Assembly: GCA_009746045.1 (NCBI GenBank) | Contig: RPFO01000041.1 | Span: 1,716,613 to 1,778,612, forward strand | DNA: 62,000 nucleotides | DNA from: Mesostigma viride | Taxonomy: Eukaryota > Streptophyta > Mesostigmatophyceae > Mesostigmatales > Mesostigmataceae | Direction of reading: 5' to 3' | In this document: piece after piece, positions 44,020-54,312 of the stretch | How positions within the stretch are numbered: position 1 is the first letter of the stretch | Layout of the letters: each line of letters opens with the position of its first letter | Made by a program: the position numbers and the translations under genes | Notes under the pieces: generated by a model | Told to the model about the DNA's origin: nothing | Seen by the model: only the letters and a program-made list of their open reading frames with translations | The model's database searches: none

Positions 44020-44533
44020 TTTAGGTAGACGCGACGAAGCTCCCTTGCAGCACTATACGCCAGAGGCCTTCCGCGGCCAGGGCACAGAAGAAGACATCCT
44101 CTTGACAGGTAAGGGGCGGGTCGCCTGCAAGCTAGGGGGGTAGTGCTGCCCGATCCGGGACACGCCCTGCTTAGAAGTTAGACCTGCTCAAAGCGGATAA
44201 CTCCTCACGTAGATAGTTTCTTTTCCTCTTCCTTCTGTGTGTGCATTTCCTTGCTGGGTGCTGTTTGACGTTAGATAGTGGGTTGGCCGGTTCCGTTGTG
44301 CCGGTTAGCGAGACGATTAGCGTCTCGGAAGACTCCACCTCTTTTCCGTGCTTGCTGCTGCGTTTCTTTAGATGATTTCTCGTGCAGAGCCTTGAGCCGC
44401 CTGCTCACATACAAACCGGTGCTGGCTTCCTCGTCTACTTTCTGGATTCTGCCTTCAGATCCGGCAACGACAGCCGAGCCTACACCTACTGTAAAGTCTA
44501 GTCCCTCAGAGTCACCTAAACAAGGTACGTACC

Positions 44534-44965
44534 ATGCAGGGTGCTGGGCGCCAGCGTTTTTCTAACCGTCCTCGTTCCAGTTCCTCTAGTAATAATAGCC
44601 GTGCTAAATACTATGCGGTCATCACCTCTTCTTGGTCTTGTATTTTCCTTTCTTGGGCTGATGCCCGTTCCGTGATTAATAATTCCTCTGTTCCTGTTCT
44701 TAGATATAGGAAGTTTCACCTCTTTGAAGAAGCACAACAGTTTTGCCTTTGGTATAGTCAAACCGACATAGGACTCCATTCTCGCCCTACACGTCCTCCT
44801 CCTGAAATTCCCACTGCAGATATTTCTCCTCCTCATATCCCTGACAGCTTCCTTACTCCTTTACCTTCTCCTACCCGTGAACGTGGGTCTTCTTCCTCCT
44901 CTATTGAAACCCCTCTTACCGTGGAATTTGGTTCCTTGTCAATCACCGTGACCAAGAAGGAGTGA
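44534..44965 (+). CDS. ORF0 of element B: HBD/viroplasmin-like protein
   Basis: 143 residues, the homologue of the 11110-11502 product. The domain lies at about residues 22-72: AKYYAVIT, CIFLSWADARSV, LRYRKFHLFEEAQQF. It is followed by a variable Pro/Ser-rich linker and a conserved tail, PLTVEFGSLSITVTKKE. The domain core and tail are kept while the linker has diverged, which argues for selection on the protein. The gene is 240 bp upstream of gag and separate from it. Nothing else in the protein suggests catalysis, and the family's catalytic RNase H part is absent here (RNase H is in pol). Confidence 0.78.
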   Translation: MQGAGRQRFSNRPRSSSSSNNSRAKYYAVITSSWSCIFLSWADARSVINNSSVPVLRYRKFHLFEEAQQFCLWYSQTDIGLHSRPTRPPPEIPTADISPPHIPDSFLTPLPSPTRERGSSSSSIETPLTVEFGSLSITVTKKE

Positions 44966-45209
44966 GCTAGATTGTTCTTTCCTTTTTCCTTGCTAAAGTG
45001 GATGCCACTTCCCTTTGTTTTTTTTTGGTCATGCCCCATTTGACCTGAATTTATTTTCTTTTTGACCTGATTTTCTTTTATCCTTGATCTGATTTTATTT
45101 TAGTTGTGGTCAGATTTTTGTTCGGTCCTTGACCAGATTTTTGTCTTATCCTTGTTCAGCTTGTTAACTTTTCCTCGTCCAGTGTATTTCTTTCCTTTGC
45201 ACCTCAAAC

Positions 45210-46928
45210 ATGTCCTCTCAACCGTCTCTTGGTGGGGGTATGTCTCCCATTAACCAACGTTCCTCAGGTGTTACTCCTGGTGTTAATCCTGGTACTCCTC
45301 AGTTGGCTATGGGTAATAGACGTGATTCCTTGGACACTGTCCATCACTTGACTCCTCCGTCTCAGAGTGTACGTTCTGACAGTACTCCCTCTACTCCGTC
45401 CTTTCACCGTTCACCTATTATTCCTCCTCCTACGTTTGAGGCGCGTACTAGGGCTACTGCCCCATCCTCTGCTATTCCTCCTGGTAATGCTGGGCATCCC
45501 TCTGTGTCTGTACCCTCTCAGGCTCCTCAGGTGTCAGCCCCTCGTGGTGTACGTAGTCTCGCTCCTGTGGGCCCTACTGGGTATCCTACTGCCATTCCTA
45601 CACATCCTCCTGCTTCCTGGGCATACCCTGATACGGCCTATGAAGCAGCCCAATTCCCGTCGCGTGTAGCAGAATTAGAGATTAATCAGGATTTTAGCAC
45701 CATGCCTCTCCATGATAAAAACTATGATCATTTTTCCTATTCCACAATGAGAGAAGCCTATACTGTTCCTCACACCTCGGGTCACCGACCTGACTCTGTG
45801 GCGCCCTCACGTCCTCTTCCTAAGACCTATCCTGCTCCTCATAATTGGTTACTGCCTGAGTATGTGCCTGTGGAAAAGAGTGGGCCGATGGATAAAACTG
45901 ATCCTTCTCGTGCATCTAAGCCCCCTCCCCTTCCCACCTTTACTAGTGTGCCTAAGTTAGATACCAGTTCCACTCCTCAGCAGTTTTTCACCTTTCTTAT
46001 GCTCCTCACTCAGCAGACGGCCTCTTGGGAACAGTATTATAGGTGGAAACTCCCTGATGTTGTTCTTGTCCCTCATTACCTTACCACGTGTGTGGCCCCT
46101 GCCCTTGTCACCCTTATTCAATGTGAGTCCCTCGCGTCGCATGCATACCCTAACTCAGTAGCAGAATTGTTTAGGAGATTGGAAAATCATGTCGTGCCTC
46201 CAGACGCTGATTGGCAAGAACGCCTTAGCTTTGGATCCCTTGAGCAAGGCAATAAAACTTATAGGGAATATCAACGCGAATTTGATGCCCAGATGGTACG
46301 CATTCGAGACCTCTCGGGTGCGGAAGTCCGTGCTCGCTTCTTGCAAGGTCTTAATAAAAACCTCTTGCGTGAAGTTAAGAAACAGTTTTCTGCTTATCGT
46401 TTTCGCGACCTTCCTCTGGCTGCGGTTCGTACCCATCTCCTCCGTGTTGCTGATTTTATGTATGCTCCTGCTCCTGTCCGTACTAGGGTCCATAACCTTG
46501 TCCTCACCCCTGAAGAAGAAGAGGCATATGTAGAAGAATTAGATATTTGTGTTACAGATGTATCTGCATTGGATGTGTCTCACATCACGTGTTATCACTG
46601 TCATGAGGTGGGCCATCTTAAGAGGGAGTGCCCCAAGTTTCTTTCTGGAGCCCCCCCTCATCCCAATGCCCGCCCTCCGCGTACTCCTCAGCGGGCCTCT
46701 CCCCTTCGCCCACCCTCTGGTCGTTCCTCTTCTGCTCCTCAACCCTCTCGGTTAAATGCTGTACAGACAGGCTCCTTAGTGAATCCCCATTCTGATCAGG
46801 ATGCCGTCCCCTCTCAATACCCGCGTGATTCTCCAGCAATGGCCTTCTCACCCGGGTTTCCTCCAGGGTTCGTTCCCTTGGATGATGTAGGGGGGAGGGA
46901 AAACAGTAGACCTGTCAGCAGGGGGTAG
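45210..46928 (+). CDS. gag: gag of element B
   Basis: An intact 572-codon frame. The N-terminal third is Pro/Ser-rich and probably disordered (RRDSLDTVHHLTPP shared with A). The central capsid region contains QQFFTFLMLLTQQTASWEQY and GAEVRARFLQGLNKNLLREV. The C-terminal nucleocapsid part has one CCHC knuckle, CYHCHEVGHLKRECP. It forms the particle in which reverse transcription takes place and packages element RNA. It ends AGG GGG TAG with pol open in the +1 frame across the stop. Unlike A it has no poly-Asn tract. Confidence 0.93.
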   Translation: MSSQPSLGGGMSPINQRSSGVTPGVNPGTPQLAMGNRRDSLDTVHHLTPPSQSVRSDSTPSTPSFHRSPIIPPPTFEARTRATAPSSAIPPGNAGHPSVSVPSQAPQVSAPRGVRSLAPVGPTGYPTAIPTHPPASWAYPDTAYEAAQFPSRVAELEINQDFSTMPLHDKNYDHFSYSTMREAYTVPHTSGHRPDSVAPSRPLPKTYPAPHNWLLPEYVPVEKSGPMDKTDPSRASKPPPLPTFTSVPKLDTSSTPQQFFTFLMLLTQQTASWEQYYRWKLPDVVLVPHYLTTCVAPALVTLIQCESLASHAYPNSVAELFRRLENHVVPPDADWQERLSFGSLEQGNKTYREYQREFDAQMVRIRDLSGAEVRARFLQGLNKNLLREVKKQFSAYRFRDLPLAAVRTHLLRVADFMYAPAPVRTRVHNLVLTPEEEEAYVEELDICVTDVSALDVSHITCYHCHEVGHLKRECPKFLSGAPPHPNARPPRTPQRASPLRPPSGRSSSAPQPSRLNAVQTGSLVNPHSDQDAVPSQYPRDSPAMAFSPGFPPGFVPLDDVGGRENSRPVSRG

Positions 46929-46932
46929 CCTG
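46890..46932 (+). promoter_or_regulatory. Gag-Pol overlap with candidate +1 frameshift site (B)
   Basis: The pol frame opens just after a TAG in the G-run region and reads through the gag stop. The junction GTC AGC AGG GGG TAG C parallels A's GTC AGC CGG GGG TAA C. A +1 slip on GGG at the stop codon is the simplest way to make Gag-Pol. Inference from conservation. Confidence 0.5.
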
Positions 46933-46995
46933 GTCAGGTCCTCAGCTAGTACCCCAAGCCCTGAAAAATTTTGTTTACCTGTTTTTGTCACTACT

Positions 46996-49900
46996 GTGGA
47001 TGCTGCATCCTCTGCACCCCTGCGTGTGCGTCCTTTGATGTTTCTAAATGGTGGCCTTACCGTTCCTACTACCGTGGTAGACCCTTTTCTGCGTCCTCAT
47101 GATATCCTCAATGTTTCTGTCCTCGTAGATAGTGGGGCTGCCAGCTCCTTTGTAAGTGAGGCCCTTGTTAGGAGACTAGGATTAGTATCTACCCCTCATG
47201 CCTCTCCAGTGACTGTACACTATGCTGATGGTCGCACCAGTCACTCTCCTGGGACTGTATCCTTACCACTCCTCATTCAGGGTCGCCAGATTAAATTGGT
47301 GGCGACCATAGGTCCTATAACGACTGCGGATATATTGTTGGGCTTAGATTGGCATCAAGACCACAAAATCACTATTAATTATGACACTATGGTTATCTGG
47401 TTCCCTGACAATTCTTATTGGGTGCCTGAACGACACTATAAGGTAGAAAATCTTTCCTTGGTGGATATTACTCCTCCGCCTCCTCCTCAGCCTCCTCCTA
47501 GGCGTAGTATATCTGATGTCATAATGACTAAAGATCAATTACGAGCAGAACTAAAGGAAAATGGATATTTATTATGTATGTTCCTCCAATTGGAAATACA
47601 AGAAATACCTATTAATAATGTGGGAATAGATCCTGATAAACCCAATGCAATAGGAGTAGGGTTTGACAAAACGGAGTTAGCCCGCTACATGGCTGTTATT
47701 GATTCCTCTAAGGTCTTTGAAGAAAAGACCCCCTCATACCCTCCTCCGCGTCCTGTTTTGCATCGTGTTGTGATTAAAGATGGTGCTGTTCCTACGCACT
47801 CCCCTATGTATAGAATGGGCCCTACAGAGCTTAAAGAATTAAAGCAGATTCTCGTAGACCTTTTAGAGGCAGGTTTAATAGAACCCAGCAATTCCCCATA
47901 TTCCGCTGGTGTTTTGCTAGTTCCTAAGCCAAATGGCAAGTTCCGCTTGGTTACTGATTATCGTAAATTGAATGACATTACTGTAAAATCTAAATACCCC
48001 TTGCCTAGAATAGACGATATTTTTAATAAAGTTAAGGGTTCCTCCTGTTTCACTGTCCTTGATTGCGCGGATGGGTTTTGGCAGTTGCGGATAGCTCCGG
48101 AGGATTGCCACAAAACTGCCTTTGCCACTCCTTTCGGACACTACCAGTTTAGGGTTGCGGCAATGGGTTTATGCAATTCCCCTCCTCCTTCCAGATGCTT
48201 ATGAATGACATCCTCAGACCCGTCATGGGTACCTCACACCTACCTCAAGTCTCCTCTGACCTCAAAGATCCCACTTTTTCCTCGGTTCAAATCTCTGAAC
48301 ATGATCGTTCTTGCGCACAAGCTTACCTAGACGATATCCTTATTTATTCCCCTGACTTCGAAACCCATCTCGTGGACCTCAAAAAGGTTCTAGATATTAT
48401 GGCCGCTAATTCCTTGTGGGCTAGGCGAGCTAAAGTGCGGTCTGGTCGTAGTGTTCCCTTCCTCGGTCACGTCCTATCTGATAAAGGTGTTGCTACCGAT
48501 CCTGATAAAACAAGGTCCATCCAGGATTGGCCAGTGCCTACGGATGTCAAAAGTGTACGCAGTTTCCTCGGTCTTGCCTCCTATTACCGACGTTTTATTC
48601 CTCGGTTCGCGACTATCGCGGCTCCTATTAACCACCTGCTGAAGAAGGATATTCCTTTTGTTTGGGGCCTTGAGTGCCAACAAGCTTTTACAACCCTCAA
48701 GTCTCTTTTACTCTCGCCTCCGGTCCTCGTCTTGCCCGATACCTCACGACCATTTGTAGTAGCTACTGACGCTAGTAAGGTAGCGATTGGGGGTGTTCTC
48801 CTCCAAGACCAGGGTCATGGTTTGCAACCCATCGAATACATCTCTAGGACTATGTTACCTGCTGAACGCAACTACCCAGTTCATCAACAAGAGTTATTAG
48901 CTGTGGTATATTGCTGTCACTCTTGGCAACATTTCCTCAAAGGGGCCCAGTTCGATGTCTGTATCTGCGAACCTTGTGATGCTGACCCTTACCGGTTGAT
49001 TATTCAAACCGACCATCGTCCTCTGATTCACCTCCTGTCACAACCTAACCTCACTCCTCGGCAAGCGCGGTGGATGGAATTCCTTGCGCAATTCGCCCCA
49101 TTTAAATTGCAATACGTCAAGGGCGTAGATAATATAGTCCCTGATGCTTTATCCCGACGTCCTGACTATTCCTTTTTCGAGGATCTAGATGTCCTCACTA
49201 CCACCCTCGTTCCTACTCCTCTTGGTGTTTTCCCCTATGGTGACGTCCCTGATGACGGGCAGTATACCTACCTTTTCCATACCTCTGTCCGTTTTCCCGA
49301 TCTCCTCTCCCATGTAGGCCTTTCTCTGCGGTGTGAGGGCACACCTGTCACCTTGGGGGAGGGGGAGGATACTAATAAAATTATTTCTTGTCCCCTAAGT
49401 CATGTTTCCACTAGGGCTGGGAAGTCGTATGGTAATGTTGTTCCTTCTGGTCCACCCCTCCTTTTTGGTAAAGCTGTGGGTGACTTGTTCAAACCCTCTG
49501 TAGATACCTCGGTAGCCAATCCTACGTCGGATTTAGAGCGTCTCATCAGTAGATTTACGGCCACTGAGCCGGAAGCCTTGACCGCAATCTCCTCACACCC
49601 TCAAAAATTTGGGAAGTACCCGTGCAAGTTTGTGGGTGGCTTCTTGTATGTGCTGTTAAAGGATGATCCTCCGCAATGGCGTTTGTATGTTCCTCCGATT
49701 TGCCGCTCCTCCTTGTTGTTTGAGTTACATGATCTAGCTGCTCACCAGGGCGGGAAGCGTGTGCGGGATTTGGTAACCCGTTCATACTTCTGGCCCTCCC
49801 TCCTCAGTGATGTGGATGAATATGTTAGGACATGTCAGTCATGCCAGGAAATGAAACCTAGTAATGTGGGTCAGATAGCAGAACCTCGTACCCTCCCTGA

Positions 49901-51044
49901 TCCTATAATGCCTTGGGATTCCATTATGATGGATTTTGTGGGTCCCTTTAAAAAGAATCCTAAAGGCAATGCGCAGATCCTCGTGTTTGTAGACCGCCTT
50001 ACTAGACGTTGTCATCTTGTCCCTTGTCCCTTGGAGCTTACTGCTCGTGACTGTGCCCAGCTGTACCTTCAGAATGTTTATCGTTACCATGGGTTGAGCA
50101 GGCAGTTTATCTCTGATAAGGACAAGTTGTTTACCTCAGACTTTTGGACAGAGTTCTTTGCTGCTATTGGTACTAAAGTGACGTTTGGCACTGCGTACCA
50201 TTCCTCCTCCTCACACCTAGTAGAGCGTTTAAATAGAGTGGTAGAAGAAGCCCTCAGACATTATGTAAATGGGTCTGGTAGTGACTGGGAAGATTACCTA
50301 TGTTTGGTTGAATTTTCTTTGAACAACTGTCCTCAAGCTGCGCATGGATTGACCCCTTTCTTCCTTGACACTGGTCGTCAACCCTTAACCCCCACCTCTC
50401 TTTTAGCTAGTCCTCTCCGTGATAAGGATACTGTGTCTCGTGAAACGATTGCTGGTGTTCATGAATTGCTGTCTAAGATGAAAAACGCTCATGACCAGGC
50501 CATCGCAGGATACCACAAGGCACAGGCCAAATACTTAGATAGGCTGCGTTCCTCACTGGATAGAAGGGCCCCAGAGATAGAAGTAGGCGACCTCGTATTG
50601 GTAGAAGGCCCTCGTGTGGGGCGCTTCGCCCATAAGTTTGAGGCGGAGCTGAAGGTGAAGCTTAGGCCCGCTTTCCTTGGCCCTTTCCGTGTGCTTTCTA
50701 GAGTAGGCAATTTCCTCTATGAAATAGATATTCCCTCCTCTTGGCAGACCCACTCTCGCTCTTTCCATAGGAGTCAGCTCAAACTGTATCATCAGAGTAC
50801 GTTTGCTGGTAGAGAGTTAGCTCCTGCTCCCTTGGAACATAACCCTGACACTGGTGAAGTAGAGGATGAGGTAGAGAGTATCGTGGCCCACAGAGATGTA
50901 AAAAGGGGCCGCGGTACTCAACGCCAGTACAAGGTTAAGTGGTTGTATGCCCGTGGGGAGGTAGATAGAGTATGGTACTCCGAGTCGGAGTTAGATGGGT
51001 GTAGTCGCCTCTTGAGGGAGTACAAAAACCTGCACCATCTCTAG
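46996..51044 (+). CDS. pol: pol of element B (one frameshift in RT)
   Basis: Protease active site LVDSGAASSFV about 45 residues in; RT with PNGKFRLVTDYRKLN, LDCADGFWQLRI and AYLDDILIYS; RNase H with VVATDASKVAIGG; integrase with an HHCC domain (CQSCQEMK) and DDE residues in MMDFVGPF, FISDKDKLF and HLVERLNRV; C-terminal chromodomain (VESIVAHRDVKRG, YKVKWLYARGEV). At about 48183 one base is missing relative to A (A encodes GLCNSPASFQML), so the frame splits into 46996-48204 and 48171-51044. Everything else is open. With identical LTRs this is either a very recent loss or a sequencing error in a C/T-rich run. Confidence 0.93.
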
Positions 51045-51119
51045 TTGTTTGTCCTCCTTGCCTTATGTTCTTCCTTTTGTGTATGGGGCGGATGGTTGTC
51101 CCCCCCCTCCACAGCCTTC

Positions 51120-53369
51120 ATGGCGACGCTTACTCCTCACGAGGAGCGCCTGGCTGCTCCTCCGTCTCCAGATCCTCAGTTATTCCACGAGGTGCTCCCA
51201 GGCCGATGGGTCTCGCGGAGCTGCTTCCCGGGCGGCCGCGTGCATGCGGCCCTCACGCCTGACCGAGCGGCCTTAGTCCGGACAGCGCTGTGCGGTATTT
51301 CGTGGCATGCCTCCGACCCTCTGGGCCAACATCTAGCTGTGCATAGCTTCGATGACGCTGGCCGTTGTGTCCTCGGGTGTGGCTCACGCTGTCCTGCGCT
51401 TGCACAGATAGAGGCCGTGCTGCAGGGCCCGCGCATTTTTTCATACCTATCGACTCCGGATGGGCGTGCGCGCATTAGGGATATTTTTCCCTGGCTTCCG
51501 GCTGAGGGGGATGCGGAGCTCGATGAGTTCCCTTGTGACCTCGTGAGGGCTGTTGAATTCATGGAGCGTGAAGATGAGGCAACCTCAGCTCCACCAGCCG
51601 TGGCTGCGGAGGTTCTAGCTTCCATGCCCCTCACGGATCTTCCTCCGGACCTCGGGCGGCCGGGTTCCTCTGGTCCAGGGTCGTCGGTGACGGTCTCCTC
51701 GGTTGCAGAGTCTCTTCCTCCGCCCGTTGACCCTGCTGTCGCCAGTCTCTCGACCGTCGTCGTGGAGATGCAAGCGCAATTCCAGGCGTTGTTGTCGGCA
51801 TTCACTGCATTCACCGCGGCACCTCCGTCTGCGGTTCCCGCTCAGCCAGCCGTCGAGCCTCCGTCCGTGGTGTCCTCCGTCGCGCCTGTTCGACCGGCTG
51901 TCGGACCTGTGTCCGTGGCGTCCTCCGTTGCGCCTGTTCAACCGGTCGCCCACCTTCCGCCAGTGGAGCCCTCCGTCACACCTGTCCAGCCGGTCGCTGT
52001 CGCTCCGTCTGTGGAGCCCTCCGTCACGCCTGTTCAGCCGGCGGCTGTCGCTCCGTCTGTGGAGCCCTCCGTCACGCCTGTTCAGCCGGCCGCTGTCGCT
52101 CTGTCCGTGGCGGCCGCCGCCGCGCCTGCTCAGCCGACCGAGCCTCAGCGTCATCCAGATTTGGGCAAGGCGTCGACGGGCAAGTGGGTGTTTGACACTA
52201 CCGAGGATGCGTATGATTCGGCCATGGGTGATTGGACCTCCGCCCGACCGGCCACAACGTTTTCCCCTGTCGCCACTTCCGCCGCCACCGCCTCTTCTGT
52301 CGCGCCTGCCTCCGCCGTCGTCCACCGACCGCGCGTTGCTCCTGTTGCGGCGTCCTCGGCTTCGGTCACGCGTGTCAGTGAGGTAGAGTTCCGGCATGTC
52401 AGGGCGGTAGAACTGCTCAGTGTGTTGTCCGCCGCGGACCGTGAGCGTTTTCCGACAGTGGCCCATCTAGATCCGCAGGTGTCCGATGTTGCGGTCGCTG
52501 GACTGGCCATGTCCGCCGCCCTCTGTCGGGCTGTGGCTCTCCCTCGTGTGGCCAGTGTAGTTACCAACACGGTGTCATCGTCTCAGTTTTGCTACGCCTC
52601 CTCGTTACCTCAGGAGATGAACCTCCCACTAGAGACGGATAGGCCTCCGTTTAATATGGTGGTGCTGGCCGATCCGTTGTTTGATGGTGAGGTGCGGGCG
52701 CAGAGGGTCATATATCGTTGGGCGCGGGCTGCTAACGATCCTTGCTATACCTATGGTGATGTCCAGTGGGCGTATCCTCAGCCCCTGTGGATCATGCCCT
52801 CGGATGCCATGTACTTCAGTCGTCCTGTCCCTGCGGGTGCTCTCTACTCCCTGCGCATCCAGCCGGGCCTGCAGTGGGATGCTTGTCGCCCTGCGCCCCT
52901 TCCGGGTCAGGGGCTGGATGAGCCTGGGTTCCAGCCTCCGCGTACGACGGGTACCCACCTGTCGACTTACGGCTCCCGTCAGTGCTTGCGCCGCTGGCAG
53001 GGTCGTGAGATTCGGCACGTGCGTCTGTGGCCCGGCAACGTGGAACGTTTCCTGGATTTGTTTTTCACCTCTGTTGCTCGTGGTGAGCTGGTCTTCCATC
53101 GGTTCCTCCTGCGCGCCCTCCTTCTGCTGTCGGCAGAGCCCTTCGTGCGACAGTTTCAGTGTGGGTTCCTTGACTGGGCCCGTGGACAGGTGGTCCTGAC
53201 ACAGCATCGTTACTACTGGGCTTTCCTCGGCATGTATCCTGATGGCGTCTGGGAGGATGTGTTCCTCCATGTAGACAGGCATGATAACCCTGCTGATGTT
53301 GCTCATCACCGGGCGTACCTGGATGTGCTTTTGGCCACCCGTGGTACTTTTCAGGCTACTGGTGTGTAG
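51120..53369 (+). CDS. ORF3 of element B, large protein of unknown function
   Basis: 749 residues from the ATG 75 nt after the pol stop. The N-terminal domain (about 25-150) includes LPGRWVSRSCFPGG and a His/Cys cluster in HSFDDAGRCVLGCGSRCP. The middle (about 200-420) is Pro/Ala/Val-rich with repeated EPSVTPVQPxAVAPSV units, and likely disordered. The C-terminal domain (about 500-749) is rich in Trp, Arg and Tyr: LETDRPPFNMVVLADPLF, YGSRQCLRRWQGREIRHVRL, CGFLDWARGQVVLTQHRYYW. No signal peptide or membrane segment is evident, so it does not look like an envelope protein. Element A has a collinear homologue, conserved best in the terminal domains. Confidence 0.85.
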   Translation: MATLTPHEERLAAPPSPDPQLFHEVLPGRWVSRSCFPGGRVHAALTPDRAALVRTALCGISWHASDPLGQHLAVHSFDDAGRCVLGCGSRCPALAQIEAVLQGPRIFSYLSTPDGRARIRDIFPWLPAEGDAELDEFPCDLVRAVEFMEREDEATSAPPAVAAEVLASMPLTDLPPDLGRPGSSGPGSSVTVSSVAESLPPPVDPAVASLSTVVVEMQAQFQALLSAFTAFTAAPPSAVPAQPAVEPPSVVSSVAPVRPAVGPVSVASSVAPVQPVAHLPPVEPSVTPVQPVAVAPSVEPSVTPVQPAAVAPSVEPSVTPVQPAAVALSVAAAAAPAQPTEPQRHPDLGKASTGKWVFDTTEDAYDSAMGDWTSARPATTFSPVATSAATASSVAPASAVVHRPRVAPVAASSASVTRVSEVEFRHVRAVELLSVLSAADRERFPTVAHLDPQVSDVAVAGLAMSAALCRAVALPRVASVVTNTVSSSQFCYASSLPQEMNLPLETDRPPFNMVVLADPLFDGEVRAQRVIYRWARAANDPCYTYGDVQWAYPQPLWIMPSDAMYFSRPVPAGALYSLRIQPGLQWDACRPAPLPGQGLDEPGFQPPRTTGTHLSTYGSRQCLRRWQGREIRHVRLWPGNVERFLDLFFTSVARGELVFHRFLLRALLLLSAEPFVRQFQCGFLDWARGQVVLTQHRYYWAFLGMYPDGVWEDVFLHVDRHDNPADVAHHRAYLDVLLATRGTFQATGV

Positions 53370-53739
53370 ACAGAGGGCTCTAGGCCCGACCTGAGGGTGT
53401 TGTCCCTCCGGTATATAGAGTCGCCCTCATATTCTGGCCAGTTGATTGGTCGTTCTTGGTCCTTGGTACTGATTTGTTTACTCTGTGTGTCCTGCCCAGT
53501 GCCGTCCCCCCCGGCAAGGACTCTGTTCCAGGCAGTTAGGGAACCTCCCACCAGGCTTGGTGCTGGCTAACCCTACACCACCCGGCGTGGTGGTGGAGAC
53601 CGAGTTAACATGTTGGTGCTTTGTACCTTGGATGGCCTGTCGATTGTGTTAGGCTTTGTTGGGTGCTTTAGATCCTCCTTCTCCTTTGGTTTCCTCCGTG
53701 TACGTAGGGCGAGGGCTCCCTACCTTTGTGGGGGGGAGG

Positions 53740-54312
53740 TGTTACGTCGCGTAACTTTTGTTGTTGTTACGGACGTAAATTAGGTCCTTTGTGCCTCAGC
53801 CATTTCGAGACAGTCCGTTGACTTTCCTAAGCTTACGTGTAGTTAGGACCTTTTTGGCCGGTTGGTACCGGGCCTTGTGACGTGGCAATCGTACAGTATG
53901 GTGGCTTGGTGCAGTCGCGCCGCGCTGCGTACTTTAGTAGTGGTCCTTTATCCTCCGTTTGAACCTTGTGGACATGCGTTGGTCCTGTAGGCGAGGGTCG
54001 GTGTCGGCCCGAGCATACACGCATGTCGGCGATCATTTATGCAGCGGTTGTCCTTCGTGAATCGCACTCGGCGTGTATTATGGAATTGTAATACATCGTT
54101 TTGGGTCGTGAATTTACCAGTGTTTACTTCGTAGTGTCCCGGCATTATTTGGTATATGGCGTACAGTAACCGCATGTATCGGAATGCATTGAGAGCAGAG
54201 TCGTCGCGTCCTAGGTCTTATAGCCAATACAGCTCCTCATCGCTAGGTACCCTCACTAGTTTAGGTAAGGTTAGGCGCGGGGTTTGGGATCGAGTAGAGC
54301 CTGGGCGTAACA
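53740..54312 (+). repeat. 3' LTR of element B
   Basis: 573 bp, same ends and sequence as the 5' LTR. It is preceded by the polypurine tract GGGGGGGAGG at 53730-53739. Confidence 0.96.

Larger units (their letters stand above)
43434..54312 (+). mobile_element. Element B: near-complete Ty3/gypsy chromovirus
   Basis: 10,879 bp bounded by 573-bp LTRs (43434-44006 and 53740-54312), which appear identical, and by the 5-bp duplication CCTTC (43429-43433 and 54313-54317). Contents in order: primer-binding site at 44008, HBD-like ORF0, gag, pol in the +1 frame, ORF3, polypurine tract (53730-53739) and LTR. It belongs to a family related to, but distinct from, element A. It inserted into A's ORF3 in the same orientation. 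One single-base deletion in RT is the only coding defect seen. Confidence 0.95.

Noticed and set aside
51120-53369. Envelope gene (retrovirus-like element)
   Set aside because: No signal peptide, membrane helix or fusion-type hydrophobic segment is visible in the ORF3 product.
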